From Haloechinothrix halophila YIM 93223 (GTDB lineage Bacteria; Actinomycetota; Actinomycetes; Mycobacteriales; Pseudonocardiaceae), in NCBI RefSeq assembly GCF_000504245.1, contig NZ_KI632509.1:2231723-2295722 (forward strand): DNA of 64,000 bases, in the 5' to 3' direction. The notes under the pieces were generated by a model. That model saw only the letters and a program-made list of their open reading frames with translations, was not told the DNA's origin and made no database searches. The position numbers were made by a program, and so were the translations under genes. The first letter of the stretch is position 1. Each line of letters opens with the position of its first letter. Of this stretch, positions 1 through 7,429 are shown piece by piece.

Positions 1-197
1 CGCTGAACCGGCACCTGAAGTGGGTGGAGCTGGACTCGCACGGCTACACGATCTGCGACGTGACCGCTGACCGAGTGCAGATGGACTGGTACTTCCTGGC
101 CGACCGGGAGGACGCGGGCAGCGCCGCACACCACGCGAAGTCGTTCGCGGTGACGGCGGGCACCCAGCGGCTGCGTGCGGTCAGCGACCCGGTGTAG
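1..197 (+). CDS. PhoD-like phosphatase, C-terminal fragment
   Basis: An open frame enters from the left edge (first full codon at 3) and stops with TAG at 195-197. About 64 residues are visible. The run NRHLKWVELDSHGYTICDVT followed by a tryptophan-containing strand (VQMDWYFLADRED) is what I recognise as the C-terminal end of PhoD-type alkaline phosphatases/phosphodiesterases, which are usually Tat-exported metalloenzymes. The catalytic part lies outside the window, so activity and export cannot be judged. Assignment rests on family resemblance of this short tail only. Confidence 0.6.
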   Translation, partial: LNRHLKWVELDSHGYTICDVTADRVQMDWYFLADREDAGSAAHHAKSFAVTAGTQRLRAVSDPV

Positions 198-308
198 CCG
201 CGGTTACGCTGGCCGCATGAGGATTGCGCGCAGGTCCGAATCATCGGAGACCATGCTGGCCGACGCCACGTCACTGGCGCGGCGTGCCGTGCGCGATCAG
301 GAGGCCGC

Positions 309-707
309 ATGCCCGACCTGATCAGCCGTGGCGAGCGGTTCGCGGAGTTCTGGACCGAGCGGCACCTGTGCACACTGACCACAGTGCGGCCGGACGGAAC
401 CGCGCACGTCGTGCCGGTCGGCGTCACGCTGGACCTAGAGTCGGGGCTCGCGCGGGTGATCTGCTCGCGGCAGTCGGTCAAGGCGCGACTGGCCGCGGCG
501 GCGGGGGAGCGCGGCAGCGCGGTGTCGGTGTGCCAGCTCGACGGGCGTCGGTGGTCAACGCTGGAAGGTCGCGCGGTGCTGCGTGACGACCCGGAGTCCG
601 TCGCCGACGCGGAGAATCGCTACGCCAAGCGCTACAAGCAACCCCGCGTGAACCCGCGCCGCGTCGTCCTGGAGATCGCGGTGACGAGGGTGCTCGGCTC
701 GGTCTGA
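309..707 (+). CDS. PPOX-class F420-dependent enzyme (flavin/F420-binding split barrel)
   Basis: A 132-residue protein of the pyridoxamine-5'-phosphate-oxidase-like split-barrel fold. Segments typical of the actinobacterial F420-dependent group are visible: an N-terminal FWTERHLCTLTTVRPDGTAH strand pair, VVPVGVTLDLESG, then a basic SVKARLAAA helix and a short C-terminal VLEIAVTRVLGSV strand. Members bind F420 or a flavin and reduce small molecules; the substrate here is unknown. The ATG at 309 is preceded by an AGGAGG-like site (about 299-304), which fixes the start. It lies alone between the PhoD-like fragment and a repeat array. Length is normal for the family. Confidence 0.8.
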   Translation: MPDLISRGERFAEFWTERHLCTLTTVRPDGTAHVVPVGVTLDLESGLARVICSRQSVKARLAAAAGERGSAVSVCQLDGRRWSTLEGRAVLRDDPESVADAENRYAKRYKQPRVNPRRVVLEIAVTRVLGSV

Positions 708-720
708 CCGCCCTTGGCCC

Positions 721-915
721 GCGAGTCGCACCCTATTCGCCGCGAGTTGCACCGACCGCTGCCGTGAGTTCCGCGTTCCGGGCCGTGAGTCCCGAGAACC
801 CGTCGCCCGCAGTGCCGCTCTCGTCCACCCGAAGGTGCAACTCGCCGCGGATAAGGTGCGACTCGCGGCGAACAGGGTGCGACTCGCGCGAAATAAGGTG
901 CGACTCGCGGCGGCG
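721..915. repeat. Intergenic 21-nt repeat array R1 (direct and inverted units)
   Basis: Four direct units of exactly 21 nt at 832-852, 853-873, 874-894 and 895-915 share the core GGTGCGACTCGCGGCG with small changes. Two units of the same family lie in opposite orientation at 721-741 and 742-762 (GCGAGTCGCACC core). Between them (764-810) is a second motif, GTGAGTTCCGCGTTCCGGG. The stretch lies between the stop of the PPOX gene and the start of the dehydrogenase gene. A second array of the same family is at 34082-34165. Confidence 0.85.
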
Positions 916-977
916 CTCACTCGGTCTCCCGCGTGTGAGGCGTGCGATGCGCGTCGCCAGGCGGGAGACTCGGCGCT

Positions 978-3812
978 ATGACGCTGCGTACCGACCTCGA
1001 GGCCGCCGTCCGTGGGGCGGTGGACTTCACCGACCGCAGGCGCGCCGAGTACAGCTCCGACGCATCGAACTACCGCCAGGTGCCGCTCGGCGTCGTCTTC
1101 CCCGTCGACGCCGATGACGTCGCCGCCGCCGTCGCGGTCTGCGCCAAACACGAGGTGCCGATCACCACCCGGGGTGGCGGGACGTCGATCGCGGGCAACG
1201 CCATCGGCACCGGTGTCGTGCTGGAGTTCTCCCGCCACATGAACCGGATCATCGACATCGACCCTGACGCGCGCACCGCGACGGTCGAACCCGGCGTCAT
1301 CCCCGCCGTGCTCAACGCCGAACTCGCCCACTACGGGCTGCGATTCGGACCGGACCCTTCGACCCACGCGCGGTGCACCATCGGCGGCATGATCGGCAAC
1401 GACGCCTGCGGCTCGCACTCCGTCGCATGGGGACGCACGTCGGACAATGTCGTCTCACTCGATGTGCTGACCTACGACGGCACTCGGCTCACTGTCGGCG
1501 CGGGCGGCGTCGCCACACCCCGCACCGATCGGGCGGCCGAGATCCACACCGCCCTCACCGCGCTGGCCGACACCCATCGCGCTCAGTTCCGCACCGAGTT
1601 GGGGCAGTTCTCCCGGCAGGTGTCCGGCTACGGCCTGCATCACCTGCTGCCGGAGAACGACACCAACGCCGCGAAGGCGCTGGTGGGCACCGAGGGCACC
1701 TGCGTGATCGTGCTGGCAGCGACCGTCACACTCGTACCACTGCCCGCCGAGCAGCGCCTCGTCATCGCCGGGTTCCTGGATTCGGAGGTCGCCGCCGACG
1801 CGGTGCCCGCCATCCTGGCGCACCAGCCGCTGACCTGCGAAGGCATGGACGACCGCATTCTCGACGTCTTGCGTGTCCGCCGCGCTGGATCAGTCCCGGA
1901 ACTTCCTGCTGGCGACGCATGGCTGCTGATCGACGTCGACAGCGCTGAGAAAGCGCGGACACTCACCGACGCGCTGCGCGGCATCGACGGTGTGCGCGGA
2001 GTGGCCACAGTGGACGATCCGGCGCATCGTACGGCGGTGTGGAAGATCCGCGAGGACGGTGCCGGTCTGGCGACCCGCTCGCCGGAGGGCACGCTGTCTT
2101 GGCCTGGCTGGGAAGACGCCGCCGTGCCGCCGAGCAACCTCGGTGCGTACCTGCGTGGCTTCCACCGGCTGCTGGAACGGTACGGGCTGCACGGCGTCGT
2201 CTACGGCCACTTTGGCGAGGGCTGCCTGCACGTCCGGCTTGATTTTGACTTCGGCAGCCACGATGGCGTTGGCAGGTTCGACGAGTTCATGCGTGCGGCG
2301 GGCGAACTCGTGAAGGAACACAGCGGGGTGCCGTCCGGCGAACACGGCGATGGCCGCGCTCGCTCCGAGCTGCTCTCGGCGCTCTACAGCCAGGAGCTGA
2401 TGCGCGCGTTCGCCGAGTTCAAGGCGATCTGGGACCCGCACGGCAAGCTCAACCCCGGCGTGATCGTCGACGCCGCCGCCATGACCGAGGACTTGCGCAT
2501 CGACCCGGACCGCACCTGGCGACGTCCGCCGACGACATTGGCGCTGCACGAGGACAGGGGACAGATCGGCACCGCGGTGCACCGCTGCGTCGGCGTCGGC
2601 AAGTGCCGCACGCTATCCGGTGGCGTGATGTGCCCGAGCTACCGCGCCACCCGCGATGAGAAGGACAGCACGCGCGGCCGTGCGCGAGTGCTGCAGGAGA
2701 TGCTGCTCGACGAGACCGTCACGGACGGCTGGCGCTCCGATGAGGTCGGCGAGGCGCTGGATTTGTGCTTGTCCTGCAAGGGCTGCAAGAGCGACTGCCC
2801 GGTCGGTGTCGACATGGCGACCTACAAGGCCGAGTACCTGCACCACCGTTACCGGGGCAGGCTCAGGCCAGCCGCGCACTACTCGATGGGGTGGTTGCCG
2901 TTGATGGCGCGGTTGGCGTCCCGGATGCCGAAGGCGGTCAACGCGCTCACGGCATCGCCACTGTCCCGAGTGCTCAAACGGGCAGGTGGCATCGCGGCCG
3001 AGCGGGAACTGCCCCGGTTCGCCGAGCACACGTTCCTTGAGTGGTACGCGGCACACCGGTCACCGGGCGGGGGCCAGGACGCGCCGCGCGGCTCGGTGCT
3101 GCTGTGGCCGGACACGTTCACCAACTTCTTCGCCCCGCACATCGGTGTCGCGGCGACCGAAGTACTCGAAGCCGCCGGGTTCGAGGTGTTGACCGTCGAC
3201 CGGCCGCGCTGCTGTGGGCTGACCTGGGTGAGCACCGGCCAGCTCGGCGTCGCGCGGCGGATGCTGCGGCAGTCGCTCGCCGACGTCGCGCCGGTGATCG
3301 ACGCTGGAGTGCCGATGGTGGCGCTTGAGCCGAGCTGCGCCGCGCTGTTCCGCTCCGATGCCACCGAACTGCTGCCGGACGACGAGGGCGCGGCCGTGGT
3401 CGCGGCGCACACGTACACGTTCGCGGAGCTGCTGGCAAGGCACGCGCCGGACTGGGCACCGCCAGCCGTCGACGGGCACGCGACGGTGCAGGTCCACTGC
3501 CACCAGCACGCGATCATGGGTTCTGGCCAGGACGCCGCGCTGCTGCGGTCGACCGGCGCGGACACCCGGGTGCTCGACGCGGGGTGTTGCGGGCTCGCTG
3601 GCAACTTCGGGTTTGAGCGTGGCCACTACGAGACGTCGGTGAAGGTCGCCGAGCACGGCGTCCTGCCCGCGCTGGCGTCCTCGCCGCCTGATGCCGCTGT
3701 TGTCGCGGACGGCTTCAGCTGCCGCACCCAGTTCGAGCAGCTGGTCGGCGTCCGGTCGCGGCATCTGGCCGAGGTGCTGCGGGACGCCTTGCCGGAGCGC
3801 GAGACGCGGTAA
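978..3812 (+). CDS. FAD/4Fe-4S D-2-hydroxyacid dehydrogenase (D-lactate / D-2-hydroxyglutarate type)
   Basis: A 944-residue three-part protein. The N-terminal half is a PCMH-type FAD-binding domain (TRGGGTSIAGNA near residue 63, CTIGGMIGNDACGSHS) plus the FAD-oxidase C-terminal cap (YGHFGEGCLHVRLDFD, SGEHGDGRARSELL). Next come two 4Fe-4S clusters (CVGVGKC...MCP near 537; CLSCKGCKSDCP near 597). Last are two CCG repeats (CCGLTWVS near 744, CCGLAGNFGFE near 869). This fused order matches YdiJ-like/D-lactate dehydrogenases, which oxidise a D-2-hydroxyacid and pass electrons to the membrane quinone pool or another acceptor. The ATG at 978 starts at MTLRTDLEAAV, where the conserved domain begins; the frame is open back to 942 without a better start. 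Exact substrate unknown. Confidence 0.85.
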   Translation: MTLRTDLEAAVRGAVDFTDRRRAEYSSDASNYRQVPLGVVFPVDADDVAAAVAVCAKHEVPITTRGGGTSIAGNAIGTGVVLEFSRHMNRIIDIDPDARTATVEPGVIPAVLNAELAHYGLRFGPDPSTHARCTIGGMIGNDACGSHSVAWGRTSDNVVSLDVLTYDGTRLTVGAGGVATPRTDRAAEIHTALTALADTHRAQFRTELGQFSRQVSGYGLHHLLPENDTNAAKALVGTEGTCVIVLAATVTLVPLPAEQRLVIAGFLDSEVAADAVPAILAHQPLTCEGMDDRILDVLRVRRAGSVPELPAGDAWLLIDVDSAEKARTLTDALRGIDGVRGVATVDDPAHRTAVWKIREDGAGLATRSPEGTLSWPGWEDAAVPPSNLGAYLRGFHRLLERYGLHGVVYGHFGEGCLHVRLDFDFGSHDGVGRFDEFMRAAGELVKEHSGVPSGEHGDGRARSELLSALYSQELMRAFAEFKAIWDPHGKLNPGVIVDAAAMTEDLRIDPDRTWRRPPTTLALHEDRGQIGTAVHRCVGVGKCRTLSGGVMCPSYRATRDEKDSTRGRARVLQEMLLDETVTDGWRSDEVGEALDLCLSCKGCKSDCPVGVDMATYKAEYLHHRYRGRLRPAAHYSMGWLPLMARLASRMPKAVNALTASPLSRVLKRAGGIAAERELPRFAEHTFLEWYAAHRSPGGGQDAPRGSVLLWPDTFTNFFAPHIGVAATEVLEAAGFEVLTVDRPRCCGLTWVSTGQLGVARRMLRQSLADVAPVIDAGVPMVALEPSCAALFRSDATELLPDDEGAAVVAAHTYTFAELLARHAPDWAPPAVDGHATVQVHCHQHAIMGSGQDAALLRSTGADTRVLDAGCCGLAGNFGFERGHYETSVKVAEHGVLPALASSPPDAAVVADGFSCRTQFEQLVGVRSRHLAEVLRDALPERETR

Positions 3813-3827
3813 CGCCGCGGACGTGGT

Positions 3828-3862
3828 GGGTGGCCTGAGCGCGGGAAACGCCCAGGCCACCC
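3828..3862. terminator. Bidirectional hairpin terminator between convergent genes
   Basis: A perfect 10-bp stem, GGGTGGCCTG (3828-3837) with CAGGCCACCC (3853-3862), and a 15-nt loop. It lies in the 59-nt gap between the dehydrogenase (+) and the lipase (-). There is no U-tract, as is common for actinobacterial terminators. Confidence 0.7.
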
Positions 3863-3871
3863 TGAAGCGGG

Positions 3872-5107
3872 TCAGAACAAGCCGCAGTTACTGAACTGGG
3901 GGAAGCCGCTGATCCGCTCCTCCATCCACATGAACGCCTCGCTCGACGCCTCGGGGATCGCGCCGACGTGGGTCGCGGTCTCCAACGTCTTGAACTTGAC
4001 GTTGGCGCCGAGTCCGCACCAATCGCGAGCCATCTGGCGTCCCTGGTCGTACGGCACGATGTCGTCGCCCCTGCTGTGCAGCACCAGGGTGGGAACTTCC
4101 GGACGACGGTTGCCCAGCTTCTGCTCCTCGACGACCGAGTCGAACGGTTCCTCGTCCATGTACTCGGTCACCGCCCTGCCGTCCTTGGTGAAGTCCTTCG
4201 ATTCCTTGAAGGCGTGGTTCACCAGCGTCTCTTCGACACACTCCGACTCGAGTTGCTCGCGCTGCTTCGTGCCCTCCTCGTTGAGCAGATCGTCGATGCC
4301 CAGCTCGGGGTAGGCGGCGTCGAGGCCCACGATGGCGTAGCCGAGCAGGCCGGCGGCGTGACTGCCGTCAAGGTGCCTGCCAACGACCTTCTTGTCGGCG
4401 GGTGGCGCGCCCGAGTAGGAGCCGAGCAGATCCAGCTCCGGCGCGTAGCTGTCTGCGACCTCGGCGGCCGCACCGGACGCCCCGCCACCCTGGGAGTAGC
4501 CCGCGGTCAGCACCGGACCGGAATCGGGCAGCTTCACGTCGGGCAGCCGCTGCGCGGCCCGGATCGAGTCCAGCACCGCGTTGGCCTCAGCGGCGCGGTT
4601 GACATAGGTGTGGTTGCCTGGCGTGCCGAGACCCTGGTAGTCGGTGATGGCGATGCCGTACCCGCGCTCCAACAGGCCTTCCAGGAACGTGCCCTCGTAC
4701 TCCAGCCCAGCGGCCATGCGCTTCGACGGCGCGCACTTGTCGGCCAGACCTTGTGTGCCGACGGCGAACCCGATGATTGGCCGTGGCCCGACACCCATCC
4801 AGGGATAGTTCGACCGCAGCAGCGTGCCGGTGACGGCCATCGGGTCACCGTGAGTGTCTGTCGACAGGTACATCACCCGGTAGGCGTCGGCATTGGCCTC
4901 CAACGTCGTGGTGGGGTCGAGATAGAACGTGGTCGGCTCGCTGCGGATGATGTCGCCTGGCTCGCCGTCTGGCAGCGGTGACGGTGGATCGTAGAAGGTA
5001 TCAGCGCTCGCGGCCGGAGGGGCTGACATCGGGGTGGCGACGACCGCGGCACCCGCGAGCAGCCCGACGAGGGCCGCGGCGAACGTACTTCGTGGAAAAC
5101 GACGCAT
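3872..5107 (-). CDS. Secreted lipase (LIP/secretory lipase family)
   Basis: A 411-residue predicted secreted alpha/beta hydrolase. It begins MRRFPRSTF followed by a hydrophobic stretch and PPAASA, a Sec signal peptide with likely cleavage near residue 35. The nucleophile elbow is GYSQGGG (Ser about 205); the acid and histidine are probably in HSRGDDIVPYDQG and ETATHVGAIP. Spaced cysteines (KCAPS, SECVEE, DWCGLG, SNCGLF) suggest disulfides. The family hydrolyses acylglycerols outside the cell. The ATG at 5107 is preceded by GAGAGGAG, so longer upstream readings are rejected. It is divergent from the tetR at 5351, which is its probable regulator. Confidence 0.85.
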   Translation of the reverse strand: MRRFPRSTFAAALVGLLAGAAVVATPMSAPPAASADTFYDPPSPLPDGEPGDIIRSEPTTFYLDPTTTLEANADAYRVMYLSTDTHGDPMAVTGTLLRSNYPWMGVGPRPIIGFAVGTQGLADKCAPSKRMAAGLEYEGTFLEGLLERGYGIAITDYQGLGTPGNHTYVNRAAEANAVLDSIRAAQRLPDVKLPDSGPVLTAGYSQGGGASGAAAEVADSYAPELDLLGSYSGAPPADKKVVGRHLDGSHAAGLLGYAIVGLDAAYPELGIDDLLNEEGTKQREQLESECVEETLVNHAFKESKDFTKDGRAVTEYMDEEPFDSVVEEQKLGNRRPEVPTLVLHSRGDDIVPYDQGRQMARDWCGLGANVKFKTLETATHVGAIPEASSEAFMWMEERISGFPQFSNCGLF

Positions 5108-5332
5108 GAGTTGCTCCTCTCTGAGCGAACGTCCGGTCCGTTTGTGGAGCACAACGCGCCGTTCACCACCTGCGATGTGGCCGATGGAGCCTGGTATGCG
5201 GATTTCGTCCGCCATGACAGGAACCGCGTTCATCGGTGTTGCGGATGTGCGCAAAGACCGCCAGGCTCTCGCTGCGGTTCGGCGCACCCGGACGCGCGAC
5301 CGATGAAATTGACTTTTCCCAGACGATCACTA

Positions 5333-5352
5333 ATTGTGACGTACGTGACAAT
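5333..5352. promoter_or_regulatory. Candidate TetR operator overlapping the tetR start codon
   Basis: ATTGTGACGTACGTGACAAT is a 20-bp palindrome with 9 of 10 arm positions matching. It overlaps the ATG (5351) of the TetR gene and lies 226 bp upstream of the divergent lipase start. Position and symmetry fit autoregulation; no other palindrome this good is seen in the gap. Confidence 0.5.
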
Positions 5353-5947
5353 GACAGGGGAGTCGTCCGGCACCCAGCCTGCGCGTGGCGCGAGGGAACG
5401 GGTGCTCGATGCGGCCGAGCGCACGGCGACGGAAGTGGGGATGGCCAAGCTGCGAGTCGGTCAGGTCGCGGCGTTGGCGGGAGTAAGTAGGCAAACGGTC
5501 TACAACGAGTTCGGCGATAAGTTCGGCCTCGCGGAAGCGGTGGCGGTGCGGGTGGCCGACCGGTTGATCGACGCGATCGAGGTTGAGCTGGCGCGGCATC
5601 CGTCGTTGCCGGAATCGGTGGCCTCGGGCATGGCGCTCGCGTTGCGGGTGGCGGCCGAGCAGCCGTTGGTGCAGCTCACGCTGGCCCGCAAGGACGACGA
5701 CGACATGATCGCCTTGCTCACGACGGATGCCGCCGCCGTTATCGAGGCCGCGACGAGGCGGCTGGTCCAGATCGGCGGCAAGCTCTGGCCGGAGGTGGCG
5801 CCGGACGATCACCTGCTGATCGCGGACCTGGCGACCCGCCTGACGATCAGCCACCTGGTGTGCTCGACCGACGCGCCGGAGCAGGCCGCGGGCAAGTTCG
5901 CGACGTGGGTCAGGGCGTTGCTCGCCTCGCGTGGCTATCCGTTCTGA
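5351..5947 (+). CDS. TetR-family transcriptional regulator (lipase-divergent)
   Basis: A 198-residue one-domain regulator. The N-terminal helix-turn-helix is clear: ARERVLDAAERTATEVGM, then VGQVAALAGVSRQTVYNEFGDKFGLAEAV (residues about 13-60). The rest is a helical ligand-binding domain (QLTLARKDDDDMIALLTTDAAAVIEAA; LIADLATRLTISHLVCST). It resembles the second TetR of the alkane cluster (10125-10739) in helix order, for example LIADLATRLTISH versus LIAENMVRLAISH, suggesting paralogues sensing a related hydrophobic molecule. I chose the ATG at 5351 (MTGESSGTQ); GTG 5345 is an alternative. It probably represses itself and the divergent lipase. Confidence 0.8.
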   Translation: MTGESSGTQPARGARERVLDAAERTATEVGMAKLRVGQVAALAGVSRQTVYNEFGDKFGLAEAVAVRVADRLIDAIEVELARHPSLPESVASGMALALRVAAEQPLVQLTLARKDDDDMIALLTTDAAAVIEAATRRLVQIGGKLWPEVAPDDHLLIADLATRLTISHLVCSTDAPEQAAGKFATWVRALLASRGYPF

Positions 5948-6058
5948 CGCCGCTGCTGGGCGCGGCGCACAACCCAGACACAACACCGCGCACCGACCAG
6001 TGAACGTCGACGGCCCTGTCACCCAACCGGGGCCATACTCGCCGGTAGGGTGCCGGAC

Positions 6059-7141
6059 ATGGTTCAGGCTTTGGTTGCGCGCGGAGTCGACTCCGAGCTC
6101 GAGATCTGTGACGTCCAGCTGCCCGAGACCGGGCCGCACGAAGTGCGCGTGGTGGTGCGTGGCGCCGGCGTGTGCCACTCCGACCTCTCCATGATCAATG
6201 GGGTGCTGTCGCCGTCGTTCCCGTTGATCCTCGGCCACGAAGCGTCCGGCGTGGTCACCGAGGTCGGGGACAGGGTGAGCAGGGTCGGCGTCGGTGACCA
6301 TGTCGTGCTCAACTGGACGCCACCGTGTCGCGACTGCTGGTTCTGCCAGCAGGGTGAGCCATGGCTGTGCACCGCGACCGAGGGTGTCGCGTCGACGCCG
6401 CGCGGTAGCCTCGCGGACGGCACGCCGACGCACGTCACCCTCGGCGTCGGCGCGCTCGCCGAGGAGGTGGTGATCGGGGAGAACGCGGTCATTCCGCTGC
6501 CGAAGGAGCTGCCGCTGGCAGAGTCCGCGCTGCTGGGCTGCGCGATCATCACCGGCGTCGGCGCGGTTCGCAACAACGCGAAGGTGCGCCCAGGCGAGTC
6601 GGTCGTCGTGGTCGGCCTCGGCGGTGTGGGGCTGTCCGCGATCGCGGGCGCGCGCCTGGCGGGGGCGTCGCGGATCGTCGCGCTCGACCTCAACGAGTCC
6701 AAACGGGATCTCGCGCTCGAGGCTGGCGCGACCGACTTCGCGCTCGCGGACAAGGCCGCATCGAAGCTGATCCGCTCGCTGACCGAGGGCCGAGGCGCGG
6801 ACGTCGCGCTGGAGTGTGTCGGCCGGTCGGCGGCTATTCGCACCGCGTGGGGCAGCACCCGCAGGGGCGGGCGCGTTGTCACGCTGGGCGTTGGCGCCAA
6901 GGACGACCCGGTCAGCTTCAGCGGCCTGGAGATCTACCACTTCGCGCGTTCGCTCAGCGCGTCGGTGTACGGCTCGGCCGACCCGGATGTCGACGTTCCG
7001 GCGATCGCCCAGTCCGTGCTCGACGGCCGCCTCGACCTGGACACCTTCGTCTCGCACCGCATCGGCCTCGACGGCGTGCCAGCCGCGTTCGAGCGGATGC
7101 ACGCGGGGGAGGGCGCGCGCTCACTCGTCGTCTTCGACTGA
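6059..7141 (+). CDS. Zinc-dependent alcohol dehydrogenase (MDR superfamily)
   Basis: A 360-residue medium-chain dehydrogenase. Catalytic zinc ligands lie in GAGVCHSD and LGHEASG with the later Cys in LLGCAIITG. The structural zinc site is the four-cysteine lobe CRDCWFCQQGEPWLC. The NAD(P) fold carries GLGGVGLSAIAGARLAG. It oxidises alcohols to aldehydes. Placed just upstream of alkB on the same strand, it could handle the alkanols made by AlkB, though the 288-nt gap with a hairpin at 7178-7208 suggests a separate transcript. The ATG at 6059 has GGTAGGG upstream; GTG 6050 is possible. Confidence 0.85.
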   Translation: MVQALVARGVDSELEICDVQLPETGPHEVRVVVRGAGVCHSDLSMINGVLSPSFPLILGHEASGVVTEVGDRVSRVGVGDHVVLNWTPPCRDCWFCQQGEPWLCTATEGVASTPRGSLADGTPTHVTLGVGALAEEVVIGENAVIPLPKELPLAESALLGCAIITGVGAVRNNAKVRPGESVVVVGLGGVGLSAIAGARLAGASRIVALDLNESKRDLALEAGATDFALADKAASKLIRSLTEGRGADVALECVGRSAAIRTAWGSTRRGGRVVTLGVGAKDDPVSFSGLEIYHFARSLSASVYGSADPDVDVPAIAQSVLDGRLDLDTFVSHRIGLDGVPAAFERMHAGEGARSLVVFD

Positions 7142-7177
7142 CCTGAAACCAGGACAGACCAGCACAGATTCAGTACA

Positions 7178-7208
7178 CGGCGGCATCCCGGCAGGCGGGG
7201 TGCCGCCG
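7178..7208 (+). terminator. Hairpin terminator after the alcohol dehydrogenase
   Basis: CGGCGGCATCCC (7178-7189) pairs with GGGGTGCCGCCG (7197-7208), 11 of 12 Watson-Crick plus one G-T, with a 7-nt loop. It starts 36 nt past the dehydrogenase stop and is followed by TTTCG. Confidence 0.65.
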
Positions 7209-7264
7209 TTTCGCGTGCGCGTGGCCGGGTATAGCGAGACCAGGAGCGACAGCGTGTATCGATG

Positions 7265-7285
7265 GTTGTCGCCGTGGGTGACAAC
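7265..7285. promoter_or_regulatory. Inverted repeat upstream of the alkB promoter
   Basis: GTTGTCGCC (7265-7273) and GGTGACAAC (7277-7285) form an 8-of-9 inverted repeat with a 3-nt spacer. It lies about 40 bp upstream of the alkB -35 box. It may be a regulator site (a TetR gene ends the cluster), but nothing else supports that. Confidence 0.35.
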
Positions 7286-7324
7286 GTCCGCAGGATTTAC
7301 ACGAAACACTGTGGTGTCGTTCTG

Positions 7325-7353
7325 TTGACACAAGTCCTCTGCGTGTCTACCTT
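7325..7353 (+). promoter_or_regulatory. Sigma-70-like promoter of the alkB operon
   Basis: TTGACA (7325-7330), 17-nt spacer, TACCTT (7348-7353), about 75 nt upstream of the alkB ATG. The spacer contains a GACAC...GTGTC inverted repeat (7327-7347) that could be an operator. A second TTGACA within the same TGTTGACAC context occurs at 10087-10095 in the tetR start region. Confidence 0.55.
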
Positions 7354-7429
7354 CGTGGCATAGCCCGTTGATATGTAAGTAACCCACATCACGATCGGCA
7401 GTGGGCCAGAGACGCAAGGAGGCGTCGTC

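Noticed and set aside
217-322. 34-aa ORF before the PPOX gene (MRIARRSESSE...)
   Set aside because: No ribosome-binding site or recognisable feature, and its stop lies inside the PPOX gene; chance is likely.
832-915. CRISPR array in the 21-nt repeat regions
   Set aside because: No unique spacers between repeats; the units are contiguous and degenerate and no cas gene is present.
3888-4241. Alternative frames within the lipase gene
   Set aside because: Shadows; the lipase frame has a signal peptide, nucleophile elbow and ribosome-binding site.
5330-7102. 590-aa minus-strand open frame
   Set aside because: It is the antisense shadow of tetR and the zinc alcohol dehydrogenase; composition is Arg/His-rich and no domain is visible.
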